A stretch of 64,000 nucleotides of DNA. Source: Zoogloea sp. LCSB751. Lineage in GTDB: Bacteria > Pseudomonadota > Gammaproteobacteria > Burkholderiales > Rhodocyclaceae. How positions within the stretch are numbered: the first letter of the stretch is position 1; every line of letters begins with the position of its first letter. The position numbers and the translations under genes were made by a program. Below are positions 1 through 7,763 of the stretch, one piece after another. Under the pieces are notes generated by a model that did no database searches, was not told where the DNA came from, and worked only from the letters and a program-made list of their open reading frames with translations. The stretch lies in NCBI RefSeq assembly GCF_002028455.1, contig NZ_MWUM01000016.1, positions 46,607 through 110,606 on the forward strand, in the 5' to 3' direction.

Positions 1-594
1 GCGCCGGTGCTGTTCACGCTGGCCGAGGACTTGCGCCGCATGGAGCTGCAAGTGGATGTAGACGAGGCCGACGTGGGCAAGGTGAAGGAGGGGCAGGACG
101 CGCGCTTCCACGTGGATGCCTGGCCGGGGCAGAACTTCCCGGCGACGGTAACGCGGGTCGGCTGGGGCTCCCAGACCAAGGACCAGGTGGTGTCCTACCT
201 GACCATCCTGGCCGTGAAGAACGACGAGCTGATGCTGCGCCCGGGCATGACCGCCACCGCCGAGATCACCACCGCGCGCCGGCAAGACGTCCTGCTGGTA
301 CCCAACACCGCGCTGCGCTTCTCGCCGCCGGTCCAGCGGGAAGCCCAGAAGCGCAGCCTGCTGGCCAGCCTGACCCCCCGCCCGCCGGCGGCGCCACCCA
401 AAGCCGCGTCGGACGCGGCCGCCAAGGACGGCACCCAGACCCTGTGGGTGCTGAAGGATGGTCAGCCGCTGGCCGTGAAGGTGAGCGTGCTGGGCAGCAA
501 CGGCCAGGTTTCCGAGGTTCGTCCGGTGGATGGGGACGCGGCGCTGCCGCCCGGCGCCGAGGTGATCACCGAAGCCCTGGCGGCGAAAAAATGA
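1..594 (+). CDS. macA: MacA-like efflux periplasmic adaptor, C-terminal part (5' end outside window)
   Basis: The reading frame is open from base 1, so this is the C-terminal ~197 residues of a membrane-fusion (HlyD/MacA) adaptor. Such adaptors link an inner-membrane ABC transporter to an outer-membrane TolC-type channel. The visible part holds the beta-barrel segment (VDVDEADVGKV, then RFHVDAWPGQ), the conserved LRPGMTATAEI stretch and a C-terminal membrane-proximal domain. An Ala/Pro-rich insert of about 25 residues lies near the middle. The stop overlaps the start of the ATPase gene by four bases (ATGA), so the two are translationally coupled. Family assignment is firm; the exported substrate is unknown. 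Confidence 0.88.
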   Translation, partial: APVLFTLAEDLRRMELQVDVDEADVGKVKEGQDARFHVDAWPGQNFPATVTRVGWGSQTKDQVVSYLTILAVKNDELMLRPGMTATAEITTARRQDVLLVPNTALRFSPPVQREAQKRSLLASLTPRPPAAPPKAASDAAAKDGTQTLWVLKDGQPLAVKVSVLGSNGQVSEVRPVDGDAALPPGAEVITEALAAKK

Positions 595-1310
595 GCGAAC
601 CGCTGATCGTCCTCACTGGGGTCACCCGCAGCTTCGGCAGCGGAGCTGCGGCTTTTCAGGCGCTGCGTGGTGTGGACCTGGAGATCGAGGAGGGCGATTT
701 CGTCGCCATCATGGGGCCCAGCGGTTCAGGGAAATCATCGCTGATGAACATCCTCGGTTGCCTCGATACGCCCACCGGCGGTAGCTACCGCTTCCGCGGC
801 CTGGCGGTGGAGAGCCTCAACCGCGACCAGCGGGCGATGCTGCGTCGCCACGCGCTGGGCTTTGTCTTCCAGGGTTTCAACCTGCTGGCACGCACCTCGG
901 CCCAGGAGAACGTGGAGTTGCCGCTGCTCTATCGCGGCGAGCCGGTGGCCCGGCGTCACGAACTGGCACGCGCGGCACTGGCCTCGGTCGGCCTGTCGGG
1001 CTGGGAGCACCACACGCCGGCCGAGCTGTCCGGCGGCCAGCAGCAGCGCGTGGCGATCGCCCGCGCGCTGGTCACCGGGCCGTCCCTGCTGCTCGCCGAC
1101 GAGCCCACCGGCAACCTCGACACCGAGCGCAGCCGGGAGATCATGGACCTGCTGGCCGGCCTCAACCGGGACCAGGGAATCACCGTTCTGATGGTCACCC
1201 ACGAGCCCGACATGGCCGAGTACGCGCACCGCATCGTGCGGCTCGTCGATGGGCGCATCGCCAGCGACACGCGCAAAGCGGCGTCGCCCGCAGAGGAGGG
1301 GGCGCAATGA
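591..1310 (+). CDS. MacB-type ABC transporter ATP-binding protein
   Basis: A 239-residue ABC ATPase of the MacB/LolD (MJ0796) class that powers the neighbouring permease. Visible motifs are Walker A GPSGSGKS (residues 42-49), the Q-loop region VFQGFNLL (~92-99), signature LSGGQQQR (146-153), Walker B LLLADEP (~167-172) and the H-loop His204. The ATG at 591 is chosen because the protein then begins MSEPLIVLTGVTR as in the family and overlaps the adaptor stop by four bases; a longer upstream extension would run inside the adaptor gene. The next gene starts within its stop codon (ATGA). In E. coli MacB this domain is fused to the permease; here it is a separate protein. Confidence 0.93.
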   Translation: MSEPLIVLTGVTRSFGSGAAAFQALRGVDLEIEEGDFVAIMGPSGSGKSSLMNILGCLDTPTGGSYRFRGLAVESLNRDQRAMLRRHALGFVFQGFNLLARTSAQENVELPLLYRGEPVARRHELARAALASVGLSGWEHHTPAELSGGQQQRVAIARALVTGPSLLLADEPTGNLDTERSREIMDLLAGLNRDQGITVLMVTHEPDMAEYAHRIVRLVDGRIASDTRKAASPAEEGAQ

Positions 1311-2515
1311 TCTGGAATGCGCTGCTGCTCGCCTTGCGGGAGATCCGCCGCAACCTGATGCGCTCCTTCCTGACCATCCTCGGCATCGTCATCGGCGTGT
1401 CGGCGGTGATCACCATGGTCACCCTCGGCAACGGCGCGACCCAGGCGGTGTCGGACCAGATCGCCAGCCTGGGCAGCAACCTGCTGATCATCCGCCCCGG
1501 TCAGCACCTCGGCCCGGGGCGGGACTCTGCCGGCGCCGCCCAGTTCAAGGTGGCCGACGTTGAAGCCCTGCGCAACCAGGTCAGCGGGCTGGCGGCGGTG
1601 GTGCCGGTGAGCAGCAAGAGCGTCACCCTGGTGGCGATGTCGCGCAACTGGTCGTCCGGCGTCACCGGCACCAGCCGCGACTGGTTTGCAACTGGCAAGT
1701 GGCAGATCGCCGGCGGGCGGATCTTCAACGAGGCGGAGGAGCGCGCCGGTGCAGCGGTGTGCGTGATCGGCGACACCATCCGTCGCGAACTGTTCGGCGG
1801 ACAGGATCCGGTCGGCCAGCAGATCCGCGTCAAGCAGTTCTCCTGCGAGGTGATCGGCCTGCTGGCGTCCAAGGGCCAGTCCACGATGGGCAACGACCAG
1901 GACGACCTGGTGGTGATGCCGCTGCGCACGGTGCAGCGCCGCCTCACCGGCTCGGTGGACGTGGCGACGCTGATGGTGTCGGTGCGCGACGATGCGTCCA
2001 TGGATACCGCCAAGGAGCAGGTGACCTGGCTGATGCGCGAGCGCCGCCACATCGGCCTGGGCGACAACGACGACTTCGCGGTGATGGACACCCGCCAGAT
2101 CGCCGAGACCCTGTCCGGCACCACCAAGGTGATGACCGGCCTGCTCGGCGCAGTGGCGGCGGTGAGCCTGCTGGTGGGCGGCATCGGCATCATGAACATC
2201 ATGCTGGTGTCGGTCACCGAGCGGACCCGCGAGATCGGCATCCGCCTGGCCATCGGCGCGCTGGAGCGGGAGGTGCTGCTGCAGTTCCTGATCGAGGCGG
2301 TGGCGCTGGCTTCCCTCGGCGGCATCGTCGGCATCGTGCTGGCCACGCTGGCATCGATCGGTGGCGCGGCGCTGATGCACGTGCCCTATCTCTTCAATCC
2401 GGGCATCAACCTGTTGTCCTTCGGTTTCTCGGCGGCCATCGGTGTGCTGTTCGGCTATGTGCCGGCGCGCCGGGCGGCCCGCCTCGACCCCATCGAGGCC
2501 CTGCGCCACGAATAG
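1307..2515 (+). CDS. macB: MacB-type ABC transporter permease (FtsX family)
   Basis: A 402-residue permease with the MacB layout: one membrane segment near residues 20-42 (FLTILGIVIGVSAVITMVTLGNG), a periplasmic MacB_PCD domain of about 220 residues, then the FtsX region with three C-terminal membrane segments (about 280-390). The hallmark loop VTERTREIGIRLAIGA lies between segments, and the protein ends PARRAARLDPIEALRHE, both typical of the family. It forms a tripartite exporter with the adaptor and ATPase encoded upstream, overlapping the ATPase by four bases. Probable clients by family are macrolides, lipopeptides, siderophores or lipoproteins; nothing here tells which. Confidence 0.93.
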   Translation: MIWNALLLALREIRRNLMRSFLTILGIVIGVSAVITMVTLGNGATQAVSDQIASLGSNLLIIRPGQHLGPGRDSAGAAQFKVADVEALRNQVSGLAAVVPVSSKSVTLVAMSRNWSSGVTGTSRDWFATGKWQIAGGRIFNEAEERAGAAVCVIGDTIRRELFGGQDPVGQQIRVKQFSCEVIGLLASKGQSTMGNDQDDLVVMPLRTVQRRLTGSVDVATLMVSVRDDASMDTAKEQVTWLMRERRHIGLGDNDDFAVMDTRQIAETLSGTTKVMTGLLGAVAAVSLLVGGIGIMNIMLVSVTERTREIGIRLAIGALEREVLLQFLIEAVALASLGGIVGIVLATLASIGGAALMHVPYLFNPGINLLSFGFSAAIGVLFGYVPARRAARLDPIEALRHE

Positions 2516-2738
2516 GCCAAGCCTTGCCGGCGGCACTGGCGCGGCGTCGATGACGTACCCGTGCCGCCCATTTCGGGCCAAAGAAACCGGAACTTACCGC
2601 GTCGCACTGCCTCTACGAAGAACGCCCCCCGCGCCAGTGCAGGATTGAAGGCTGGCGCGAGGATTCATGACTCGCCGTTCTTCGACGGTCCGCGCCTGCA
2701 TCTGATGCCGGCCGTGTGATCGTCCAGAAGGAGATTGC

Positions 2739-3965
2739 ATGGCGCCCGATCTTTCCTTTCTCCCCGGTTGGATTGCTCCCCTCGACACCAGCTTCTGGCT
2801 GGCCATGTTGCTGGTGATTGCTCCATTGGCAGGCGAGGCGGTGTTCCGCCTGCTGCGCTGGCCGCGCATCGTCGGCTATACCCTGGTTGGCCTTTTTGCG
2901 TCGGCGAGTAACTTCGACGCCAGCGGGCTGGCCTTGTCGGAGGGTTTTCGCCATGGCCTCGAGGTGGCGATGGCGGTCCTGTTGTTCGAACTCGGCAGCC
3001 GGGTGCACCTGCACTGGCTGCGTGACAACCCGTGGCTGATTGCGACCAGCCTGGCCGAGGCCGGGCTGACCTTCGTGATGGTGTTCAGTATCGGCCACTA
3101 CCTCGGGCTCGGCGTGGGCAGCTCGATCGCCGTGGCCGCCGTGTGCATGGTGAGTTCGCCGGCGGTGGTGATGCGCGTGGCGTCCGAGCTGAATGCCCGC
3201 GGCCAGGTCACCGAGCGTCTGCTGATGTTGTCGGCCCTCAACACGATCTACGCAGTGCTCGCCGTGCAGGTGCTGCTCGCCCTCATGGGGCAGGCGCATG
3301 GGCAGCAGGTGCTGCAGGCATTGCAGGCGCCGTTGCGTTACTTCGTGAGCACCTTCGTGCTGGCGCTGCTGCTGGCAGCCGCTGTCGGCATTGCACGACG
3401 GCGCCTCGATCTGGCTAACGAGAACAGCGTATTGCTGCTGATCGGCCTCCTGTTCCTGACGCTGGTGCTGGTCCGCCTCGCCGGCGCGTCGCCGATCCTG
3501 GTGCCGCTGCTGGCCGGCATGGTGCTGCGCAGCCGGGATCTGCGGCCCTGCCTGTGGCCGCGCCATTTCGGAACGGCGGGCGGAGCGCTGGTGGTCCTGC
3601 TTTTCGTGGTGAACGGGATGGCTGCCGACTGGCGCCTGATCGTCGGCGGTGGCCTTGTGGGGGTGACGGTGGTGGTGTTGCGTGCTGCCGCGAAGATTGG
3701 TGGGAGCGTGTTGTTCGGACGGCTCGCCGGGCTGTCCATGGGCCAGTCGATGGCATTGGGCGTCGCACTCCTGCCCATGTCGGGCACGGCCTTCCTGTTG
3801 ACGGCGAGCCTGTATTCGGCATTTCCCGATCTGGGCCGGCATGTGGCGGCGGCCCTGGCCGGAGCAGCAACGGTCATGGAGATCGCCGGCCCCATCGCGA
3901 CCCAGTGGGCCTTGCGCCATTGCGGCGAAACCAGCATCCGAAAGGACGTCCATCGTGCCGCTTGA
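2739..3965 (+). CDS. CPA2-family (Kef-like) cation/proton antiporter, membrane domain only
   Basis: A 408-residue, very hydrophobic protein with about 11-12 predicted membrane segments, related to monovalent cation:proton antiporter-2 (Na/H exchanger fold) proteins. Recognisable family stretches are GYTLVGLFAS, the VLLFELGSRV helix and SSPAVVMRVASELNARG. There is no C-terminal RCK/TrkA-N nucleotide-binding domain, so it is only the membrane part of a KefB/C-type transporter. A strong Shine-Dalgarno (AAGGAG) precedes the ATG at 2739. Its last 11 bases overlap the GTG start of the downstream ligase gene, so the two products are probably coupled. The ion transported cannot be told from sequence. 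Confidence 0.85.
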   Translation: MAPDLSFLPGWIAPLDTSFWLAMLLVIAPLAGEAVFRLLRWPRIVGYTLVGLFASASNFDASGLALSEGFRHGLEVAMAVLLFELGSRVHLHWLRDNPWLIATSLAEAGLTFVMVFSIGHYLGLGVGSSIAVAAVCMVSSPAVVMRVASELNARGQVTERLLMLSALNTIYAVLAVQVLLALMGQAHGQQVLQALQAPLRYFVSTFVLALLLAAAVGIARRRLDLANENSVLLLIGLLFLTLVLVRLAGASPILVPLLAGMVLRSRDLRPCLWPRHFGTAGGALVVLLFVVNGMAADWRLIVGGGLVGVTVVVLRAAAKIGGSVLFGRLAGLSMGQSMALGVALLPMSGTAFLLTASLYSAFPDLGRHVAAALAGAATVMEIAGPIATQWALRHCGETSIRKDVHRAA

Positions 3966-5070
3966 GCCCTTTTCCACATCCCGCGCCCTGACCCTGGGGG
4001 TCGAGCTGGAGCTCCAGCTGGTGGGCACCCATGATTTCGACTTGGTCGCCGCTGCGCCCGATCTGTTGCGGGTGCTTGAGCAGCAGGGCTTTGTCGGTGA
4101 CGTGAAGCCCGAAATCACGTCGAGCATGATCGAGATCGCCACCGGAATATGCACGGGCTACACCGATGTGCTGGAGCAGCTGACCGCCCTGCGGGACGGC
4201 TTGCTGGAAGGCGCCCGCCGGCTCGATATCGGCATCTGCGGCGGTGGGGCGCATCCCTTCCAGCTATGGGGGGAGCGCCAGATCTCGGACAGTGCGCGTT
4301 ATCAGCACCTGAGCGATCTCTACGGCTACTTGGCCAAGCAATTCACGGTCTTCGGCCAGCATGTGCACATCGGCTGCCCCGGGCCCGACGAGGCCTTGTT
4401 GCTGCTGCACGGCATGTCCCGCTTCATTCCGCACCTGATTGCCCTGTCGGCGTCATCGCCCTTCGTGCAGGGCCACGATACCGGCTTCGACTCGGCCCGG
4501 CTCAACTCGATCTTCGCCTTCCCTTTGTCGGGCCGCGCCCCCTTCGTGCTGAACTGGTCCGATTTCGAGGGCTACTTTGCCAAGATGGCACGTACCGGGG
4601 TCGTCGAGAGCATGAAAGATTTCTACTGGGACATCCGTCCGAAACCGGAGTACGGGACGATAGAGGTCCGCGTGCTGGACACACCGCTCTGCGTCGAGCG
4701 GGCGGCGCGCCTTGCTGCGCTGATCCAGACCATCGCCCGCTGGCTGATGGTGGACAAGCCTTTTGTGCCAGCCGAGGACGACTACCTCGTGTATGCCTTC
4801 AATCGCTTTCAGGCCTGCCGCTTCGGCTACGAAGGCGTGTGGGTGGATCCTGAGAGCGGTGAGCGTCGTGTGCTGGGCGACGCGATCGTCGCGCTGGTGA
4901 ACCGCATCGGCCCCCACGCCGCCGTGTTGGGTACCCAGGTTGCCTGCGCCGCCCTGGCCAACGACGCAGCCACTCGTACGAACGATGCGATGTGGCTGCG
5001 GGAACACTACAGCGCGGATCCACTGCTGCCCGAACTCGTGCGCCGCCAATGCTTGCGCTGGGCGGAGTGA
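3955..5070 (+). CDS. YbdK-type carboxylate-amine ligase (glutamate-cysteine ligase GCS2 family)
   Basis: A 371-residue protein of the GCS2 family, matching the usual ~372 residues of YbdK-type enzymes. Characteristic stretches are GVELELQLVGTHDFDL at the N-terminus, EITSSMIEIATGIC, GGGAHPF, QHVHIGCPGPDEAL and the IEVRVLDTP motif. The GTG at 3955 is chosen as start because an AAAGGA ribosome site lies 8 bases upstream and the resulting length fits the family. It overlaps the antiporter stop by 11 bases. E. coli YbdK has weak gamma-glutamylcysteine ligase activity, so an ATP-dependent amide-forming reaction is expected, but the true substrates are not known. A 15-bp inverted repeat follows the stop. 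Confidence 0.88.
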   Translation: MPLEPFSTSRALTLGVELELQLVGTHDFDLVAAAPDLLRVLEQQGFVGDVKPEITSSMIEIATGICTGYTDVLEQLTALRDGLLEGARRLDIGICGGGAHPFQLWGERQISDSARYQHLSDLYGYLAKQFTVFGQHVHIGCPGPDEALLLLHGMSRFIPHLIALSASSPFVQGHDTGFDSARLNSIFAFPLSGRAPFVLNWSDFEGYFAKMARTGVVESMKDFYWDIRPKPEYGTIEVRVLDTPLCVERAARLAALIQTIARWLMVDKPFVPAEDDYLVYAFNRFQACRFGYEGVWVDPESGERRVLGDAIVALVNRIGPHAAVLGTQVACAALANDAATRTNDAMWLREHYSADPLLPELVRRQCLRWAE

Positions 5071-5104
5071 AGGCGCCCGGCTTCCGGCGTGGTCTCTGGT
5101 GAGG

Positions 5105-5136
5105 CCTGTGGGGGCGAATGAATTCGCCCCCACAGG
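5105..5136. repeat. Perfect 15-bp inverted repeat, likely REP-like element or bidirectional terminator
   Basis: The arms CCTGTGGGGGCGAAT and ATTCGCCCCCACAGG are exact reverse complements separated by two bases. It lies between the convergent YbdK-like gene and the DUF1841 gene, where a transcription stop is expected. There is no T-run, and the GGGGGCGAAT/ATTCGCCCCC core resembles dispersed REP-type palindromes of some proteobacteria. I saw no second copy in this window. Confidence 0.6.
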
Positions 5137-5216
5137 GGTATTGAGCTCTTTGCGTGGATACCGAAGGAAAGATTTCTGCTATCGATCTTCTTCTTTCCGT
5201 CTCCGCCCGCCGCTCG

Positions 5217-5645
5217 TCAGCGGCTCGCGCGCTGGCGTACCGCGTCCACGTAGGCGCGGCCATCCAGCGGTGCCTTGTTGCGCTGGGCCTGCCAGATGGT
5301 CTCGCCGAGGCATTCGAGCACGTCGTGCAGCGCCGCGTGGCGGTCGCCGTGGCGGGCCTGGCACTGCTCGAAGGCTTCGCGGATGCCCGGCGGCTGGTTG
5401 ATCGACAGCTGCTCCTCGATCGCCAGGTGCAGGGACAGGTGCAGGAAGGGGTTGACCTGCCCGTCCTCCGGGCTGAAGTCCTTCATCACCGCGTCCGGAT
5501 CTTCCAGCAGTGCGTGGTACTCGGGGTGATGGGCCACCAGGTCGGCAGCGATGATCTCGAGCTGGGTCAGGACTTCACGGTTCTTGTGCTTGCTCCAGGC
5601 GCTGACGAAAAACTGGCGGGCCTGGTCGCGGGAAGGATCGAACAT
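5217..5645 (-). CDS. DUF1841 family protein
   Basis: A 142-residue soluble protein beginning MFDPSRDQARQFFVSAWSKH, recognised as the DUF1841 family common in beta- and gammaproteobacteria. Its conserved features include NPFLHLSLHLAIEEQLSINQPPGIR and HDVLECLGETIWQAQR. No catalytic motif, signal peptide or membrane segment is seen; it looks helical. It is the last gene of the leftward rnf-nth run, 92 bases after nth, so it may be co-transcribed with it. Function is unknown. Confidence 0.85.
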   Translation of the reverse strand: MFDPSRDQARQFFVSAWSKHKNREVLTQLEIIAADLVAHHPEYHALLEDPDAVMKDFSPEDGQVNPFLHLSLHLAIEEQLSINQPPGIREAFEQCQARHGDRHAALHDVLECLGETIWQAQRNKAPLDGRAYVDAVRQRASR

Positions 5646-5737
5646 GGTCGTTGGGGGGCTGTGAGGTTTTATTGGATGTATCAGGTATCACGTGTTGCCA
5701 CGCGGCAGGACTACTGGCGGAGCGGGGCTTTGATCGC

Positions 5738-6379
5738 TCAGTCCGTCTTGTCCCGGTACAGGCACAGGTCGCGAATGATGCACTCGCCACACTTGGGCTT
5801 GCGCGCCACGCACACATAGCGGCCGTGGAGGATCAGCCAGTGATGGGCATCGCGCATGTATTCCTTGGGGATGCGGCGCAGCAGGCGCTTTTCCACTTCC
5901 AGCACATCCTTGCCGGGGGCCAGGCCGGTGCGGTTGGAGAGGCGGAAAATGTGGGTGTCCACGGCCATCGTCGGCTCGCCGAAGATGGTGTTGAGGACTA
6001 CGTTGGCGGTCTTGCGGCCGACGCCAGGCAGGGCTTCCAGCGCCTCCCGGTCGTTGGGCACCTCGCCGGCGTGGCGCTCCAGCAGCTGACGGGACAGGGC
6101 CAGGGTGTTCTTGGCCTTGTTGCGGAACAGCCCGATGGTCTTGATCTGCTCGGCGATGCCTTCCTCGCCCAGGTCGGCCATGGCCTCCGGCGTCGGGGCC
6201 AGCGCGAAGAGCTTGCGGGTGGCGATGTTGACGCCCTTGTCGGTGGCCTGGGCGGACAGCACCACCGCCACCAGCAGCTGGTAAGGCGTCGAATATTCGA
6301 GCTCGGTGGTTGGGTTCGGGTTGGCTTCGCGCAGGCGGCGGAAGGCTTCGGCCACAGCGGCCAGGCGCATGTCGGGCAT
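5738..6379 (-). CDS. nth: Endonuclease III (DNA glycosylase/AP lyase)
   Basis: Base-excision repair enzyme that removes oxidised pyrimidines and nicks abasic sites. The 213-residue length is normal. The helix-hairpin-helix LPGVGRKTANVV carries the catalytic Lys123, VDTH provides the catalytic Asp141, and the C-terminal iron-sulfur loop has cysteines 190, 197, 200 and 206 (C-x6-C-x2-C-x5-C). Its ATG overlaps the rnfE stop by one base (TGATG), giving tight coupling. The rnfE-nth adjacency also occurs in E. coli (rsx operon), so it is an old linkage. Confidence 0.97.
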   Translation of the reverse strand: MPDMRLAAVAEAFRRLREANPNPTTELEYSTPYQLLVAVVLSAQATDKGVNIATRKLFALAPTPEAMADLGEEGIAEQIKTIGLFRNKAKNTLALSRQLLERHAGEVPNDREALEALPGVGRKTANVVLNTIFGEPTMAVDTHIFRLSNRTGLAPGKDVLEVEKRLLRRIPKEYMRDAHHWLILHGRYVCVARKPKCGECIIRDLCLYRDKTD

Positions 6380-7086
6380 CAGGCGGGCTCGGCGGATGTG
6401 GGTTCGGCGGTGGCGGGTGCCTGCGGGGCCGGTGGATTGCTGCGTGCGCGGGCTTGGCGGCGGGCTTCCAGCCAGTTGCGGCCGGCGATCAGACAGCCCA
6501 GTGCGAAGAAGGCGCCGGGCGGCAGGATGAAGGTCAGGAAGCCCGGGTAGTCACCGCCGAAGACCTGGATCTCATGGGCGCCGGGGATGACCATCTCGAT
6601 GCCCGAGAACAGGGTGCCGTTGCCGATCAGCTCTCGCATTGCGCCGAGCACGGTGAGCACCATCGTCGCGCCGAGGCCCATCGCGGCACCGTCCAGCGTG
6701 GAGGCCAGTGGCTCGTTCTTGGCGGCGAAGGCCTCGATGCGGGCCAGCACGATGCAGTTGGTGACGATCAGCGGGATGAAGATGCCGAGCACCAGGTACA
6801 GGGCGTGCAGGTAGGCGTTCATCGCCAGGTCCACCACGGTGGTCAGCGCGGCGATGATCAGGATGAACACCGGGATGCGGATCTCGTAGGGGATGAAGTT
6901 GCGCAGCAGCGAGGAGGCCAGGTTGGACATGGCCATCACCAGCACGGTGGCGAGGCCCAGGCTGACGGCGTTGACGATGTTGGTGGTGATGGCCAGCGTC
7001 GGGCACATGCCGAGGATCTGCACGACGCCGGGGTTCTGTTTCCACCAGCCGTTCCAGGCGATGTCGCGATAGACACGTAAGTCCAT
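6379..7086 (-). CDS. rnfE: Rnf electron transport complex subunit RnfE
   Basis: A 235-residue inner-membrane subunit with about six membrane segments. Rnf couples electron flow between ferredoxin and NAD to ion translocation. Cys28 (ILGMCPTLA) and the later VTNCIVLAR cysteine match the residues that, together with the RnfA pair, hold an intramembrane [2Fe-2S] cluster in known Rnf structures. The C-terminus is an Ala/Pro-rich tail of about 25 residues. It is sixth in the operon, 15 bases after rnfG, and overlaps nth by one base. Confidence 0.97.
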   Translation of the reverse strand: MDLRVYRDIAWNGWWKQNPGVVQILGMCPTLAITTNIVNAVSLGLATVLVMAMSNLASSLLRNFIPYEIRIPVFILIIAALTTVVDLAMNAYLHALYLVLGIFIPLIVTNCIVLARIEAFAAKNEPLASTLDGAAMGLGATMVLTVLGAMRELIGNGTLFSGIEMVIPGAHEIQVFGGDYPGFLTFILPPGAFFALGCLIAGRNWLEARRQARARSNPPAPQAPATAEPTSAEPA

Positions 7087-7101
7087 GGTTGTCGCTCCTT
7101 G

Positions 7102-7761
7102 TCAGAGGGATGCGCCGGTGGCCGCGCCGAACAGGCGGTCCCGGTTGGCGGCGGCATAGCGGGCAGCGCGGGCGACGGCGTTGGTCACCGCGCGGGCGCT
7201 GATGGTGGCGCCGGCATGGCTGTTGATCTGGCCGCCGTCCTTCTTCACCTTCCAGGCATCGAGGGGCTGCACGGCGGGGCTCAGGCCGGCGAACTGGCCG
7301 ATCCACGGGGACTTCTTGTCCTTGTCCTTCTTCGGGTCGATGTAGTCGCCGAGGCCGGGGGTTTCCCGGTGGGCTACAACGCGTACGCCGTTGACGGTGC
7401 CATCCGGGCGGATTGCGACGATCAGCTCGATGTTGCCGCTGTAGCCGTCCGGTGCGGTGGCTTCGAGCAGCAGCCCGGCGGGGGCGCCGGCCTTGCGGGC
7501 GCGATAGACGCGGCCGCCGTGGTCGAGGCCCAGCTCGCGGGTCGGGCCGAGCTGTAAGTAGTCGTCCAGCAGCGCGTTGTCGTAGGCGTCGGTCGCCAGC
7601 ACTTCGGTGACCAGCCTCATCTTCTCTTCGTTGGCGGAGGCGGCGATCTGCTCGTGGGTGGCTTCGTAGGTGAAGGCCATCAACGCCGTGAAGGCGGCCG
7701 TGAAGGCCATCATCACGCCGGCTGTGCGGGTAGACAGGCCCAGGATGGTCGGCTGGCTCAT
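7102..7761 (-). CDS. rnfG: Rnf complex subunit RnfG (covalent FMN protein)
   Basis: A 219-residue periplasmic subunit anchored by one N-terminal membrane helix (residues 12-31). The FMN-attachment motif is HAGATISA, with Thr186 the predicted phosphoester-linked residue added by ApbE. The family stretches HRETPGLGDYI and INSHAGATISARAV are intact. The start ATG at 7761 (MSQPTILGL) lies two bases after the rnfD stop. The same frame stays open far upstream through the rnfC region, but that extension is antisense-phase noise from high GC. No apbE gene is in this window. Confidence 0.96.
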   Translation of the reverse strand: MSQPTILGLSTRTAGVMMAFTAAFTALMAFTYEATHEQIAASANEEKMRLVTEVLATDAYDNALLDDYLQLGPTRELGLDHGGRVYRARKAGAPAGLLLEATAPDGYSGNIELIVAIRPDGTVNGVRVVAHRETPGLGDYIDPKKDKDKKSPWIGQFAGLSPAVQPLDAWKVKKDGGQINSHAGATISARAVTNAVARAARYAAANRDRLFGAATGASL

Positions 7762-7763
7762 GC

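Noticed and set aside
956..2581. Long leftward open frame of about 541 codons over the MacB genes
   Set aside because: Antisense to two well-recognised transporter genes, His/Gln/Arg-rich with no domain; a GC-bias artefact.
2613..4154. Leftward open frame of about 513 codons
   Set aside because: Antisense to the antiporter and ligase genes; composition is Gln/His/Arg-rich with no recognisable domain.
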